64,000 bases of DNA. It comes from Virgibacillus_F necropolis_A (lineage in GTDB: Bacteria; Bacillota; Bacilli; Bacillales; Amphibacillaceae). Under the pieces are notes generated by a model. That model saw nothing but the letters and a program-made list of their open reading frames with translations. It searched no databases and was not told where the DNA came from. The stretch covers positions 248,001 through 312,000 of the forward strand of contig NZ_CP084992.1 of NCBI RefSeq assembly GCF_044793635.1, read 5' to 3'. The number at the start of each line of letters is the position of its first letter. Position 1 is the stretch's first letter. Made by a program: the position numbers and the translations under genes. Shown piece after piece: positions 42,524 to 51,653 of this stretch.

Positions 42524-42552
42524 ATTATAACATATTATACTTAATTTAGTAA
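42524..42552 (-). promoter_or_regulatory. Promoter of rnpB
   Basis: On the minus strand TTACTA (42552-42547), a 17-bp spacer and a perfect TATAAT (42529-42524). The start would lie about 10 nt before P1. A second TATAAT-like site just upstream is also possible. Confidence 0.6.
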
Positions 42553-42559
42553 CAGGTGT

Positions 42560-42862
42560 TTATTCTGTTTCAGCAAACTTTTTACCGAATACAGCTTTTT
42601 CCAAGTTGGATAATCGTTTTAAAACATCATAATTAACCTGATGATTAGGAGTTGTCGAACGTGTTCTCGTTTGATCAGATTGCGTCTTCAGTCTTTCGTT
42701 TTCTTGTTTTAATCGATCAATTTCTTGTTGGAACGTATCATAGTCTTGTATTACTGAATCTAGAAACTCATCTACTTCTTCTTGATTATATCCACGCATC
42801 GCCGTTTTAAAATCTTTTTCAAGTATGTCTTTGCCACTCAAATTGATACGATTTAAACTCAT
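42560..42862 (-). CDS. gpsB: GpsB cell-division/wall-synthesis regulator
   Basis: 100 residues of the DivIVA/GpsB family. The N-terminal membrane-binding part LSGKDILEKDFKTAMRGYNQ, EEVDEFLDSVIQDYDTF is followed by a coiled coil and a short C-terminal helical segment (NYDVLKRLSNLEKAVFGKKF) that makes the hexamer. It shuttles PBP1 between septum and side wall. The PBP1 gene ponA lies 3 kb away, as in B. subtilis. The ATG follows GAGGTGATT. Confidence 0.95.
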   Translation of the reverse strand: MSLNRINLSGKDILEKDFKTAMRGYNQEEVDEFLDSVIQDYDTFQQEIDRLKQENERLKTQSDQTRTRSTTPNHQVNYDVLKRLSNLEKAVFGKKFAETE

Positions 42863-43018
42863 TTTATAATCACCTCATATCTTCTACAAAGTCTTTTTCA
42901 TTTTTTCAAACAATTACCGAAATGTCAATTTTAACTATATGTGTCTAGTAGTGGATTATGAGTTACATATTTATTATACCATTTTGTAAATCTAGGCTTC
43001 TGTTCAAGCTTTCCTAAG

Positions 43019-43049
43019 TAAAAAAGAAGCTGGAATCTCGGCTTCTTTT
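43019..43049 (-). terminator. Terminator of cdd
   Basis: AAAAGAAGC / GCTTCTTTT stem; it overlaps the last bases of the gene, with TTTTTT following on the minus strand. Confidence 0.7.
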
Positions 43050-43449
43050 AGGATTTCGTTAGGTCATGTGGTTGAAATGAAAATGGTAGTAGTTCTTCCA
43101 TTGTAACAGTTTTTAATTGATTATGTAAATTGGTCAAATGAATGGTAGTCTCTGGTTTAAAAAATTCACTCATAACCTGTCTACATGAACCACATGGTGG
43201 CACTGGACGATCCGTATCAGCTGCCACTGCTAATTCAGCGAACTCTGTCTCACCATCTGATACAGCTTTAAAAATAGCTACTCGTTCCGCACATAAACTC
43301 ACAGGATATGCAGCATTTTCTATATTGCAACCCGTATAAACTTTACCAGATTTCGTGAGCAAAGCAGCTCCAACTGGAAATTTAGAGTACGGTACATATG
43401 CTTTACTACGTATTTCAATTGCTTTCTCCATTAACTGTTCTTTTTTCAT
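43048..43449 (-). CDS. cdd: Cytidine deaminase
   Basis: 133 residues of the small tetrameric form. Zinc ligands are C53 (LCAERVAIF) and C86/C89 (PPCGSCRQV); E55 is the catalytic proton shuttle. VPYSKFPVGAALLTKSGKVY and TGCNIENAAYP are also typical. It deaminates (deoxy)cytidine to uridine for pyrimidine salvage. I placed the start at the ATG at 43449 (MKKEQLMEKA), behind GAGGAGA; the longer frame starts in that site. cdd is normally elsewhere (near era) in Bacillus, so it may be a second copy. Confidence 0.95.
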   Translation of the reverse strand: MKKEQLMEKAIEIRSKAYVPYSKFPVGAALLTKSGKVYTGCNIENAAYPVSLCAERVAIFKAVSDGETEFAELAVAADTDRPVPPCGSCRQVMSEFFKPETTIHLTNLHNQLKTVTMEELLPFSFQPHDLTKS

Positions 43450-43526
43450 GCATGTTCTCCTCTCACACATTGTGGAAAATTAGTATAAAAGATTCGCTAC
43501 TAATTGTAAAGAAGGTTCTCGTTCTA

Positions 43527-43874
43527 TTACAAATCACGTAGTAATTGATCAAAAATATAGAGAACGGAATGATTTAATTCCATGTAACGTTTACGTTTAG
43601 CATCAATATAAAAACTATGCATTAGTAACAATTCCATGTTTTCTCTGGTTGATGTGATCTGGTGGGGATGAACATCCACTTTTCTTTGTTTTACAATTTC
43701 CAGCGCATCCGTTTCCCACGTTTCTAGCATTGTATAAATAGGTTCTGTCTTATTTTTTACATATGTGAAGAACGTCATATCTTTTTTATTTTCTGGCGGA
43801 TCATTTTCTTCATAATTATCCTTTAGCATTTGAAGTTGTTTTTTCAACTCTATCGTTTGTTCTTTGATATCCAT
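43527..43874 (-). CDS. yppE: YppE family protein (DUF1798)
   Basis: About 115 residues, all-helical. The C-terminal segment LLLMHSFYIDAKRKRYMELN, HSVLYIFDQLL matches the YppE family as I recall it. The function is unknown. Start choice is uncertain: the ATG at 43874 has GGTG 12 bases upstream, while a GTG at 43889 is further from AGGAGG. It lies in the yppC-yppE region as in B. subtilis. Confidence 0.7.
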   Translation of the reverse strand: MDIKEQTIELKKQLQMLKDNYEENDPPENKKDMTFFTYVKNKTEPIYTMLETWETDALEIVKQRKVDVHPHQITSTRENMELLLMHSFYIDAKRKRYMELNHSVLYIFDQLLRDL

Positions 43875-43979
43875 TCTTGTATTACGCACCTTTCTTACCT
43901 ATCACCTCCTACTTTATCATTAAATTAACAAGATTCCTATTAAGAAAAACACAAGCAGCCTGATAAATATGATTAAAAC

Positions 43980-44204
43980 TTATCGGTCGTGAAGCGAACA
44001 AACCATGCGACTTTTTTCTTTCATTGCTTCATTTATCTGTTTATTATGACGTTGAAAAGTATCAAGGATAGCATGGTCAACTTGTAGATCTAGAACATGA
44101 TCAATCATTTGTAGCTGATCATAAATATGCTGAAGTGAATCAATTGTCCCCTTTTGATTCAGACCGTCACCAACAATATTAATTTCCTTTCGTACTACAC
44201 CCAT
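43980..44204 (-). CDS. Small helical hypothetical protein in the yppD position
   Basis: 74 residues, MGVVRKEINIVGDGLNQKGT, then a helical region LQHIYDQLQMIDHVLDLQVD and QRHNKQINEAMKEKSRMVCS. No membrane segment. GGAGGATAA precedes the ATG. By position it corresponds to B. subtilis yppD, but I cannot confirm homology. Confidence 0.65.
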   Translation of the reverse strand: MGVVRKEINIVGDGLNQKGTIDSLQHIYDQLQMIDHVLDLQVDHAILDTFQRHNKQINEAMKEKSRMVCSLHDR

Positions 44205-44326
44205 ATTATTTATCCTCCCTTTCCCATACTCTTATAACATATTGTTCGCCATCAAACATGCAGCACCTTTGTGTTCGACAAAACTAGTGGCATTTAGTAC
44301 ATTAAAGAAGTTATTAGACAAATTAT

Positions 44327-45307
44327 TTAATGCAATAACGTTTCTTTTACAGATACATAGGTAAATAAAATTGTTCTTTTTCTATAGAAGGATTCACCTA
44401 TATTTGTTTTTAAACTTGACTTAGTGTGATCAGTCCATTTCTTTTTGATACCCCTCCATTTATACCAGTCATTTCGAATAATGTCTTGATGTGTGATAGG
44501 TGGATAAATCTTTTGAAGTGCTGGACTTTCAGGAAAAGGGAAATTCAAATATTTTTCATAATCCCATCTAGAACCTGTGTGACTTTCACTAATTGTAAAG
44601 TCAACTAATTTTGAATAATACGTTGGACTATAAATAGTAGTTGCTAGATGCTTCCCTAATGCTATACGATTGGAGAGGTTCGTGAAGTTATGAACATAAG
44701 CCCCATACAGAGGCAATGTTTTAGAAGGTAATATCACAGCATTCATGTATAACAAATTTTGTAATCGATAAGGTAATTTATCAAATACATGAAAACGAAA
44801 AAAAGATTGTTTCAAAACTGGTTCATGGATGATATTTTGTTCATTAATAATTAAAGCAGTCATTAACCGTTCTTTATCATGGTATTTCCAAAAATATTTC
44901 CATTCTTCTTTCATATAGTTGGACACATGTAAATCAGAAAGTAAATGAAACATTGGCTTATTTAGTTTACAGGACAGCTTGTAGGTTAATAATTGAGGAT
45001 ATGCATCTGAAAAAATCAGCCAATTTGCACGCTCGTATGTCATAAATAATCGGGTTCGTTCAGTTTTACCTAGAAGTTTTCGATACGGTCCCAATTCAAG
45101 ATCTGTCATATTCCAACCAGCGTTCCGTGAAACAATACTAGCTACAAATGCCCATTTTATTTCCGGGAAACGAAAGTAAAAGTTTTGATATGCATGTGTT
45201 CGGGTAATATTATCGATATTATGTGTTTTTGTTTGTTTTATAATATAATGTAGATAGTCTTCTTTTTTAAAAGTTATGTACATACTTGTACCTACTCTCA
45301 CAATCAT
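44327..45307 (-). CDS. yppC: YppC family protein (DUF2515)
   Basis: About 326 residues. Recognisable features are NITRTHAYQNFYFRFPEIKW, FVASIVSRNAGWNMTDLELG and RTRLFMTYERANWLIFSDAY. The family has no known function but is conserved next to recU in Bacillaceae. It diverges from recU across about 40 bp. The usable start may be the ATG at 45283 (MYITFKKEDY), since the first codons lack a good ribosome-binding site. Confidence 0.78.
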   Translation of the reverse strand: MIVRVGTSMYITFKKEDYLHYIIKQTKTHNIDNITRTHAYQNFYFRFPEIKWAFVASIVSRNAGWNMTDLELGPYRKLLGKTERTRLFMTYERANWLIFSDAYPQLLTYKLSCKLNKPMFHLLSDLHVSNYMKEEWKYFWKYHDKERLMTALIINEQNIIHEPVLKQSFFRFHVFDKLPYRLQNLLYMNAVILPSKTLPLYGAYVHNFTNLSNRIALGKHLATTIYSPTYYSKLVDFTISESHTGSRWDYEKYLNFPFPESPALQKIYPPITHQDIIRNDWYKWRGIKKKWTDHTKSSLKTNIGESFYRKRTILFTYVSVKETLLH

Positions 45308-45347
45308 TTTTCTGTTATGATACTTAAATATGTTAGGGGGGAAAGCG

Positions 45348-45938
45348 ATGAATTACCCTAATGGAAAAAAACATGCAAGTACAAGATCAAGTGCAGTGAC
45401 TAACTCAGATAATGCATACAGTAATCGAGGAATGACATTAGAAGATGATATTAATATAACGAATTCCTTCTATTTAGATTCAAATATTGCTGTTATTCAT
45501 AAAAAACCTACACCAGTACAAATTGTAAAAGTTAATTATCCAAGACGAAGTGCTGCAGTAATCACTGAAGGGTATTTCAAACAGGCATCAACAACCGATT
45601 ACAATGGTGTATATCGGGGAAAACATATTGATTTTGAAGCAAAAGAAACCAAAAACAAAACACGATTTCCATTGGCAAACATACATGATCATCAGCTTAA
45701 TCACATGCGTGCTGTGGAGAAGCATGGTGGGATTTCCTTTTTACTTATTCGATTTTCCCAATTTGATGAAACGTATCTTTTTCCGCTTGAGAAACTTTTT
45801 CCTTATTGGGACGACAAATTAAATGGTGAAAGAAAATCCATCCCTTATCAGGATATTAAAAACGACGGATATCTAATCCCTTTTCATTATCAAAAGAGAA
45901 TTGACTATTTAGCAATTATTGATAAGCTTTATTTTTAG
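45348..45938 (+). CDS. recU: RecU Holliday-junction resolvase
   Basis: 196 residues with the RecU core: NRGMTLEDDINITNSFYLDS, IHKKPTPVQIVKVNYP, the nuclease motif in GVYRGKHIDFEAKETKNKTR (D...E.K) and FLLIRFSQFDETYLFPLEKL. It resolves four-way junctions and modulates RecA. The ATG at 45348 follows GGGGGGAAAG. It is 18 bp upstream of ponA in the conserved recU-ponA operon. Confidence 0.96.
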   Translation: MNYPNGKKHASTRSSAVTNSDNAYSNRGMTLEDDINITNSFYLDSNIAVIHKKPTPVQIVKVNYPRRSAAVITEGYFKQASTTDYNGVYRGKHIDFEAKETKNKTRFPLANIHDHQLNHMRAVEKHGGISFLLIRFSQFDETYLFPLEKLFPYWDDKLNGERKSIPYQDIKNDGYLIPFHYQKRIDYLAIIDKLYF

Positions 45939-45956
45939 AACGGAGGCAGATGTAGA

Positions 45957-48653
45957 ATGGCACAAGATAGCCAATCTCGAACAGCAAGACGCAAACAAAA
46001 GAAATCACAAAAGAAACCATTATGGAAACGCATATTATTAATAGCGAGTATTCTAATGCTAGCAATGATCATTGGTGTAGGTGCACTATTTACTTATTAT
46101 ATTGCCACCGCACCTGAAATTGATGCAGAAAAACTCTCCACCCCATTCTCATCTCAAATATATGATAAAGATGGAGAATTAATAGCGGAGTTAGGGAACA
46201 AGCAACGAACTAAAATCAGTTACAGCGATTTACCACCTGTTCTAATAGATGCTGTTATCGCAACAGAGGATTCCCGCTTTTTTGAACATCCAGGAATCGA
46301 TATCTGGAGAATCGGTGGTGCAATAATTGCAAATATCACCGAAGGATTTGGTTCCGAGGGCGCAAGTACAATCACACAACAGGTTGTAGAAAAAGCCTTT
46401 TTATCACACGAGAAAAAAATTAGTATTAAAGTACAGGAACAATGGTTAGCGTTAAAGTTAGAACAAAAATACTCTAAAAAAGAAATCTTGGAAATGTATT
46501 TAAATAGAGTTTATTACGGAAGTGGTGCTTATGGCGTAGCAAAAGCTGCAGAGACATACTTTGGGATTACTGACCTAAGTAAACTTACATTGCCTCAAGC
46601 AGCAATTTTAGCAGGCTTACCACAACGACCATCTGCTTATAACCCTTTTGAAAGTCCTGAATTAATGAAGGGTAGAATGGAAACAGTATTGAATCTTATG
46701 GTTATGCATGGCAAAATTTCGGAAAAGGAAGCGGAGAAAGCGAAACAAGTAGACATCCCTTCCCTATTAAAGGAATCAGAACCTGATAAATCTTCCTATG
46801 CAGCATTCATGCAAAAAGTGAGAAAAGAAGTTGCAGCAAAAGTAGATGGCGCTGATATTTATACAGATGGACTTAAAGTTTATACAACTATTGATACGGA
46901 TGCGCAAGAACATGTAGAACATTTAATGTCTAGTGATGAAAATAACCCTATTCCATACTATGATGAGGAAATGCAAGCTGGTATGGTAGTACTGGATACT
47001 CAAAGTGGAGCTATTCGCGCGATTGGTGGTAGTAGGTCCAGTCTGGAAAATGACGGTTACAACTATGCACTTGATATTAATCGTCAACCTGGTTCTACTA
47101 TAAAACCAGTCACAGTATACGGACCGGCCATTGAACACTTGAAATGGTCCACTTATCATCAGATTAACGATGACAAACCATATGAAGTAAAGGGAACAAG
47201 CCCAATCAGAAACTGGAATAGAGAATATCAAGGGTGGATATCAATTCGCAAAGCGCTTGCGGAATCATTAAACGTTCCAGCTGCAAAAACGCTAGAGGAA
47301 GTTGGCTATGATAAAGCTAAGCCATTTGCCGAAAGTTTAGGCTATGAGATTGATAGCATGGGGATTCGGGATGCAATAGGTGGTTCAGATACAAGTACTT
47401 CTCCACTAGAACTAGCTGGAGCTTACCGCGCATTTGCAAACGAAGGTATCTACAATGAACCATATTCCGTAACAAAAGTTGTATTCCCTGATGGAAAAGA
47501 AGTGGATACTAAACCAGAACCTGAGGCAGTGATGTCCGATTATACGGCATATATGGTAACTGATATGTTAAAAACAGCTATTTCAGAAGGAACCGGTAAA
47601 AATGCCGACATTCCAGGCCTACCAGTTGCTGGTAAAACGGGAACAACAAATGTAGTAGGAAAAGATCGTGCTAATAATTCATGGTTTAGTGGATATACAA
47701 CAAATTATACAATCTCGGTTTGGACTGGGTATAACAAAAACGAAAGAACATTAGAAAGTACACAGATTCCACATGCATTATTCAAATACACGATGATGGA
47801 ATTATCGAAAGACAAAGAAACAGCCGATTTCCAAAAACCTGATTCAGTAGTAGAAGTGGCTGTCGAGGAAGGTTCAAGACCGGCTAAGTTACCAAGTGAC
47901 TATACACCAGAGTCAGAAATTGTAACAGGACTTTTTGTTAAAGGTAATACGCCAACTAAAACGTCTGAAAGGTACGATGAACTTGATCCAGTTAGTGGTC
48001 TTAAAGCAAAATATGATAAAGATTCACAATCCATTCAAGTCAATTGGGGTTACGATTCAAATGATGTAGAATTCCAAGTAAGTGCTAGTGTTGACGGTGG
48101 ATCGATGCAAGAGCTCTCCTCTACAGAAGAAAAGTCACTAGAAATTTCGAATGTTGAACCAGGATCAGAATATGAAATTCAAGTTATTGCAGTGAGCAAG
48201 GGTGATTCTGCAAACACTAGTGAAGCTAAAACTACCGGTGTTAAAGTGCCCGGTGATAAAAAAGAAGATGATGAAGAAGGCGAAGAAGAAAATGAAGGCG
48301 GAGAAGACGGCAACCAGGATGAAAAAGCGGCCGCAGAGCCTGTAAAAGGACTAAGAGCAAAATATGATAAAAGAGGAAATGTAATTAACGTTTCTTGGCA
48401 ATATAACAAACCATTTTCCGCCTTTGAGGTAACGGTTACTCCTAGTGGTGGATCACCTCAGACACAACAAGTTCAATCAAATGGTCTTGTTATCGAGGGC
48501 GCTGGTGTTCAGCCAGGTCAATCGTACACGATATCAGTTGTAACAATTGATGAGGCTGGTAATAAAAGTGATCCTGCAACAACATCAGCACAAGTTCCAC
48601 CTGGGGAACAAACGGAAGCTGACCCTGAAGGAGAAAATGAACCACAACCGTAA
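45957..48653 (+). CDS. ponA: PonA, class A penicillin-binding protein 1 with FN3 repeats
   Basis: 898 residues. A basic cytoplasmic tail and one helix (about 25-50) precede a GT51 glycosyltransferase (EDSRFFEHPGID, E104; GASTITQQVVEKAF) and a transpeptidase with S380-x-x-K (GSTIKP), SLN and KTG (AGKTGTTN, about 559). The C-terminus has two fibronectin-III-like domains (VSGLKAKYDKDSQSIQVNWG and VKGLRAKYDKRGNVINVSWQ) joined by a Glu/Asp/Gly-rich linker. It polymerises and cross-links peptidoglycan. The ATG follows ACGGAGGC. Confidence 0.97.
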   Translation: MAQDSQSRTARRKQKKSQKKPLWKRILLIASILMLAMIIGVGALFTYYIATAPEIDAEKLSTPFSSQIYDKDGELIAELGNKQRTKISYSDLPPVLIDAVIATEDSRFFEHPGIDIWRIGGAIIANITEGFGSEGASTITQQVVEKAFLSHEKKISIKVQEQWLALKLEQKYSKKEILEMYLNRVYYGSGAYGVAKAAETYFGITDLSKLTLPQAAILAGLPQRPSAYNPFESPELMKGRMETVLNLMVMHGKISEKEAEKAKQVDIPSLLKESEPDKSSYAAFMQKVRKEVAAKVDGADIYTDGLKVYTTIDTDAQEHVEHLMSSDENNPIPYYDEEMQAGMVVLDTQSGAIRAIGGSRSSLENDGYNYALDINRQPGSTIKPVTVYGPAIEHLKWSTYHQINDDKPYEVKGTSPIRNWNREYQGWISIRKALAESLNVPAAKTLEEVGYDKAKPFAESLGYEIDSMGIRDAIGGSDTSTSPLELAGAYRAFANEGIYNEPYSVTKVVFPDGKEVDTKPEPEAVMSDYTAYMVTDMLKTAISEGTGKNADIPGLPVAGKTGTTNVVGKDRANNSWFSGYTTNYTISVWTGYNKNERTLESTQIPHALFKYTMMELSKDKETADFQKPDSVVEVAVEEGSRPAKLPSDYTPESEIVTGLFVKGNTPTKTSERYDELDPVSGLKAKYDKDSQSIQVNWGYDSNDVEFQVSASVDGGSMQELSSTEEKSLEISNVEPGSEYEIQVIAVSKGDSANTSEAKTTGVKVPGDKKEDDEEGEEENEGGEDGNQDEKAAAEPVKGLRAKYDKRGNVINVSWQYNKPFSAFEVTVTPSGGSPQTQQVQSNGLVIEGAGVQPGQSYTISVVTIDEAGNKSDPATTSAQVPPGEQTEADPEGENEPQP

Positions 48654-48678
48654 GAAGAATAACTAGAAAACTAAAATA

Positions 48679-48723
48679 CAAAAAATAAGATCACTCAATT
48701 AAATGAGTGATCTTATTTTTTAA
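48679..48723. terminator. Bidirectional terminator between ponA and nth
   Basis: AAATAAGATCACTCA / TGAGTGATCTTATTT 15-bp stem with T/A-runs on both sides. Confidence 0.9.
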
Positions 48724-49367
48724 CGTTTTTTCATTCTTTTTTGCCCTTCCCTACATATATCCAATAAAGGACATTCCGGACAATTTGGATTTTTAGCTTT
48801 GCAATGATATCTACCAAAGAAAATTAACCGGTGGTGGGTTGCAGTCCACTCTTCTTTTGGAACCTTTTTCATCAGCGTTTCTTCAACTTGCGTCACAGAA
48901 TCCTTCCAGCGGCAAATTCCTAATCGTTTCGAAACACGTTCCACATGCGTGTCTACTGCTATTGCAGGTTCTCCGAATGCTACTGAAGCAACTACATTTG
49001 CAGTCTTGCGCCCTACACCCGCTAATTTTACTAATTCCGACTTCGTATTTGGAACTTCCCCACTGTACTCGTCTAGTAAAGATCTACACAACTTTTGAAT
49101 GTTCTTAGCTTTATTCCGATATAATCCAATAGATCGGATATCCTGTTGCAGCTCATCTAATGGGACCGCCAAATAATCCTCAGGTGTTTTATATTTTTGA
49201 AAAAGGGATTTGGTGACTTTGTTGACAAGAACATCTGTGCATTGGGCCGAAAGCAAAACGGCAATTACTAACTCAAACGGGTTTTTATGAATAAGTTCAC
49301 ATTCCGCATCAGGAAACATTTTTGTTATTTCATCCAAGGAGTACCTTACCTGCGCTTTAGTTAACAA
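48720..49367 (-). CDS. nth: Endonuclease III
   Basis: 215 residues. The helix-hairpin-helix LVKLAGVGRKTANVV carries K121, the Schiff-base lysine; D139 (AVDTHVERV) is the catalytic Asp. Four cysteines of the 4Fe-4S cluster are in CKAKNPNCPECPLLDIC. It removes oxidised pyrimidines and cleaves abasic sites. It follows dnaD by 4 bp, as in B. subtilis; ypoC, which follows nth there, is missing. Confidence 0.97.
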   Translation of the reverse strand: MLTKAQVRYSLDEITKMFPDAECELIHKNPFELVIAVLLSAQCTDVLVNKVTKSLFQKYKTPEDYLAVPLDELQQDIRSIGLYRNKAKNIQKLCRSLLDEYSGEVPNTKSELVKLAGVGRKTANVVASVAFGEPAIAVDTHVERVSKRLGICRWKDSVTQVEETLMKKVPKEEWTATHHRLIFFGRYHCKAKNPNCPECPLLDICREGQKRMKKR

Positions 49368-49371
49368 GGTT

Positions 49372-50055
49372 CTAGTCCTCCTCTTCTAACCAATTATAAT
49401 AAAATGATGTATCTCTTTTTTCCGTGTTTTTGCTAGGTGTTGTTTGCTTTTTGTGGAAGTTCTTACTTGATTCCCTTGCTTGTTCAACTGTTAAAATGCC
49501 CTTCCTTTTCCACTCGCGAAGGATTCGATCTATATATTTAAAATTTAATTTACCCATCAATACAGACTCTCGTAATGCGGCTTTTATTAGTGATGGCTCC
49601 AGCTTATCTTCATCTAACCACACGTTAATTGTTTCTATTTCAAACGGAGAAATAGGTCGTCCAAACTCTTGTTCGAACAAAATAAACAATGTCCCATCTT
49701 CTAATTCAGACTTTTGCTTTTGTTCCGTTTGGTTGAAAATTTTATTCCAAAGTGGATCTAATGAATACACTTCAGATACCCTATCTTCATCGTTTTGTTT
49801 TTGTTGAATGGATAAGTAATCTTTTTGAATTAGCTTTCTTAATGCTTTGGCACAATCTTGTTCACTTAATGTTAATGTCAAAGCTAATTCATATGGTGTA
49901 GGAAACTCATTTTTCTCATATAAAAATCGATGTAATTGCAAAATCAGCATTGCATCCGTTTCATCCAAACCAAGAGATTTATACGTCGTTAGTAATTTTA
50001 TCGGAATCGTTAATTGGTCAATTAACAGGTTTTGATATTGAACAGATTTAGTCAT
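49372..50055 (-). CDS. dnaD: DnaD replication initiation protein
   Basis: 227 residues. An N-terminal winged-helix region (DETDAMLILQLHRFLYEKNE...TLSEQDCAKALRKLIQKDYL) is followed by the DnaD/DnaB-like C-terminal domain (FEQEFGRPISPFEIETINVW, FKYIDRILREWKRKGILTVE, the YxxxIxxxW motif). It helps load the replicative helicase at oriC and at restarting forks. I placed the start at the ATG at 50055 (MTKSVQYQNL), behind GAGGTG; the frame extends upstream without support. Confidence 0.95.
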   Translation of the reverse strand: MTKSVQYQNLLIDQLTIPIKLLTTYKSLGLDETDAMLILQLHRFLYEKNEFPTPYELALTLTLSEQDCAKALRKLIQKDYLSIQQKQNDEDRVSEVYSLDPLWNKIFNQTEQKQKSELEDGTLFILFEQEFGRPISPFEIETINVWLDEDKLEPSLIKAALRESVLMGKLNFKYIDRILREWKRKGILTVEQARESSKNFHKKQTTPSKNTEKRDTSFYYNWLEEED

Positions 50056-50187
50056 AATTAATTTACACCTCATTACTAGTATAGCACGAATACTTCTCTG
50101 AAAAGCTTTAGAAAAACCCGGTAGTCGCCTAGTCATTAATAGCTGATGTTATACTGGCGTCTCCTAAAATACTTTCCTTACGTGTAA

Positions 50188-50224
50188 AAAACCCCTTGTA
50201 AAAGAACTGACAAGGGATTTTTTC
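50188..50224. terminator. Terminator after asnS
   Basis: CCCCTTGT / ACAAGGG-type stem (ACCCCTTGTAAAAGAACTGA with CAAGGGATTTTTT), with T-runs on both strands. Confidence 0.75.
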
Positions 50225-50339
50225 ATACGTATTATGTGTCTGGCTCCAACATCTCCTCTCGAGATCTTTAAGTCAAACCATTGTGATAAAGAATTTGCAT
50301 TAAATGTGTCGAGGCTGTTTAAAGCATTTGAGCTTTCGT

Positions 50340-51632
50340 TTATGGATATAGTCGGTTCAATAATCGTGGGAATGGAATTGTTTCCCTTACATGATCCACT
50401 CCGGATAACCATGCCACAGTTCGCTCTAGCCCCAAACCAAATCCTGAGTGTGGTACACTTCCATATTTACGTAATTCCAAATACCATTTATATGCTTCAC
50501 TTGTTAGCCCATGCTCTTCATACCGTTTTGTCATTAATTCCAAATCATCGATTCGTTGTGATCCACCGATAATTTCCCCGTACCCTTCAGGTGCAATTAA
50601 ATCTGCACATAATACAACTTCAGGTCGTCCTGGCACTGGTTTCATGTAAAACGCCTTTATCTCTGCAGGATAATTCGTGATAAATACTGGTTTATCAAAA
50701 TGCTCAGCAATTGCGGTCTCATGTGGAGATCCGAAATCTTCACCCCATTCGATATCATCAAAGCCTTTATCTTTTAATAACGTAATGGCATCATCATACG
50801 AAATTCGAGGAAATGGAGCTTTAATCATTTCAAGTTTTGTTGTGTCACGTTCTAATATATCTAATTCAAGTTTACAATTTGATAGTACAGACTGTGCGAC
50901 GAAGCTGACATATTGTTCCTGAATTTCTAGACTTTCTTCGTGATCTACGAAAGACATTTCAGGTTCAATCATCCAAAATTCGATTAAATGTCTTCTTGTT
51001 TTTGATTTTTCAGCCCTGAACGTTGGGCCAAATGAGAATACTTTACCAAAAGCCATTGCTGCAGCTTCCATATATAACTGTCCGCTTTGAGATAAATAGG
51101 CTTCCTCTTCAAAATACTTCGTGTGGAATAATTCCGTAGTACCCTCTGCTGAAGATCCAGTTAAGATAGGTGGATCTATTTTCACATACTCATTTTCATT
51201 GAAAAATTCATATGTTGCGCGAATTATTTCATTCCGAATTTTCATCACAGCATGTTGGCGTTTCGAACGAAGCCATAAATGACGATGATCCATTAAAAAT
51301 TCCGTGCCGTGTTCTTTTGGCGTGATTGGATAATCAGTTGCTTCGTGAATTAATTCGATATCGCTTACCTGCATTTCATACCCAAATGGTGATCTTGTAT
51401 CTTCAACGATTTTACCAGTTATGTACATCGAAGTCTCTTGTGTCATATTTTTTGCTAATTGAAATGTTTCTTCTGATACATCGCTCTTCGCAACTACTGC
51501 TTGCATAAATCCAGTTCCATCTCGTAGTTGTAGAAAAGCTATTTTACCGCTTGAGCGTTTATTAGCAAGCCATGCTCCTATAGTAACCGTTTGTTCTTCA
51601 TTTTTTGGTGATTGTGATATCGTGATTTTCAA
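50340..51632 (-). CDS. asnS: Asparaginyl-tRNA synthetase
   Basis: 430 residues, the size of B. subtilis AsnS. An N-terminal OB-fold (VTIGAWLANKRSSGKIAFLQ LRDGTGFMQAVV) precedes the class II core: motif 2 FSFGPTFRAEKSKTRRHLIEFWMIEPEM and motif 3 GFGLGLERTVAWLSG. It charges tRNA-Asn. The ATG follows GGAGGGAT. It lies 21 bp after aspB, whose product makes aspartate, the precursor of asparagine. Confidence 0.97.
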   Translation of the reverse strand: MKITISQSPKNEEQTVTIGAWLANKRSSGKIAFLQLRDGTGFMQAVVAKSDVSEETFQLAKNMTQETSMYITGKIVEDTRSPFGYEMQVSDIELIHEATDYPITPKEHGTEFLMDHRHLWLRSKRQHAVMKIRNEIIRATYEFFNENEYVKIDPPILTGSSAEGTTELFHTKYFEEEAYLSQSGQLYMEAAAMAFGKVFSFGPTFRAEKSKTRRHLIEFWMIEPEMSFVDHEESLEIQEQYVSFVAQSVLSNCKLELDILERDTTKLEMIKAPFPRISYDDAITLLKDKGFDDIEWGEDFGSPHETAIAEHFDKPVFITNYPAEIKAFYMKPVPGRPEVVLCADLIAPEGYGEIIGGSQRIDDLELMTKRYEEHGLTSEAYKWYLELRKYGSVPHSGFGLGLERTVAWLSGVDHVRETIPFPRLLNRLYP

Positions 51633-51653
51633 TTAAATCCCTCCGTATTGCTA

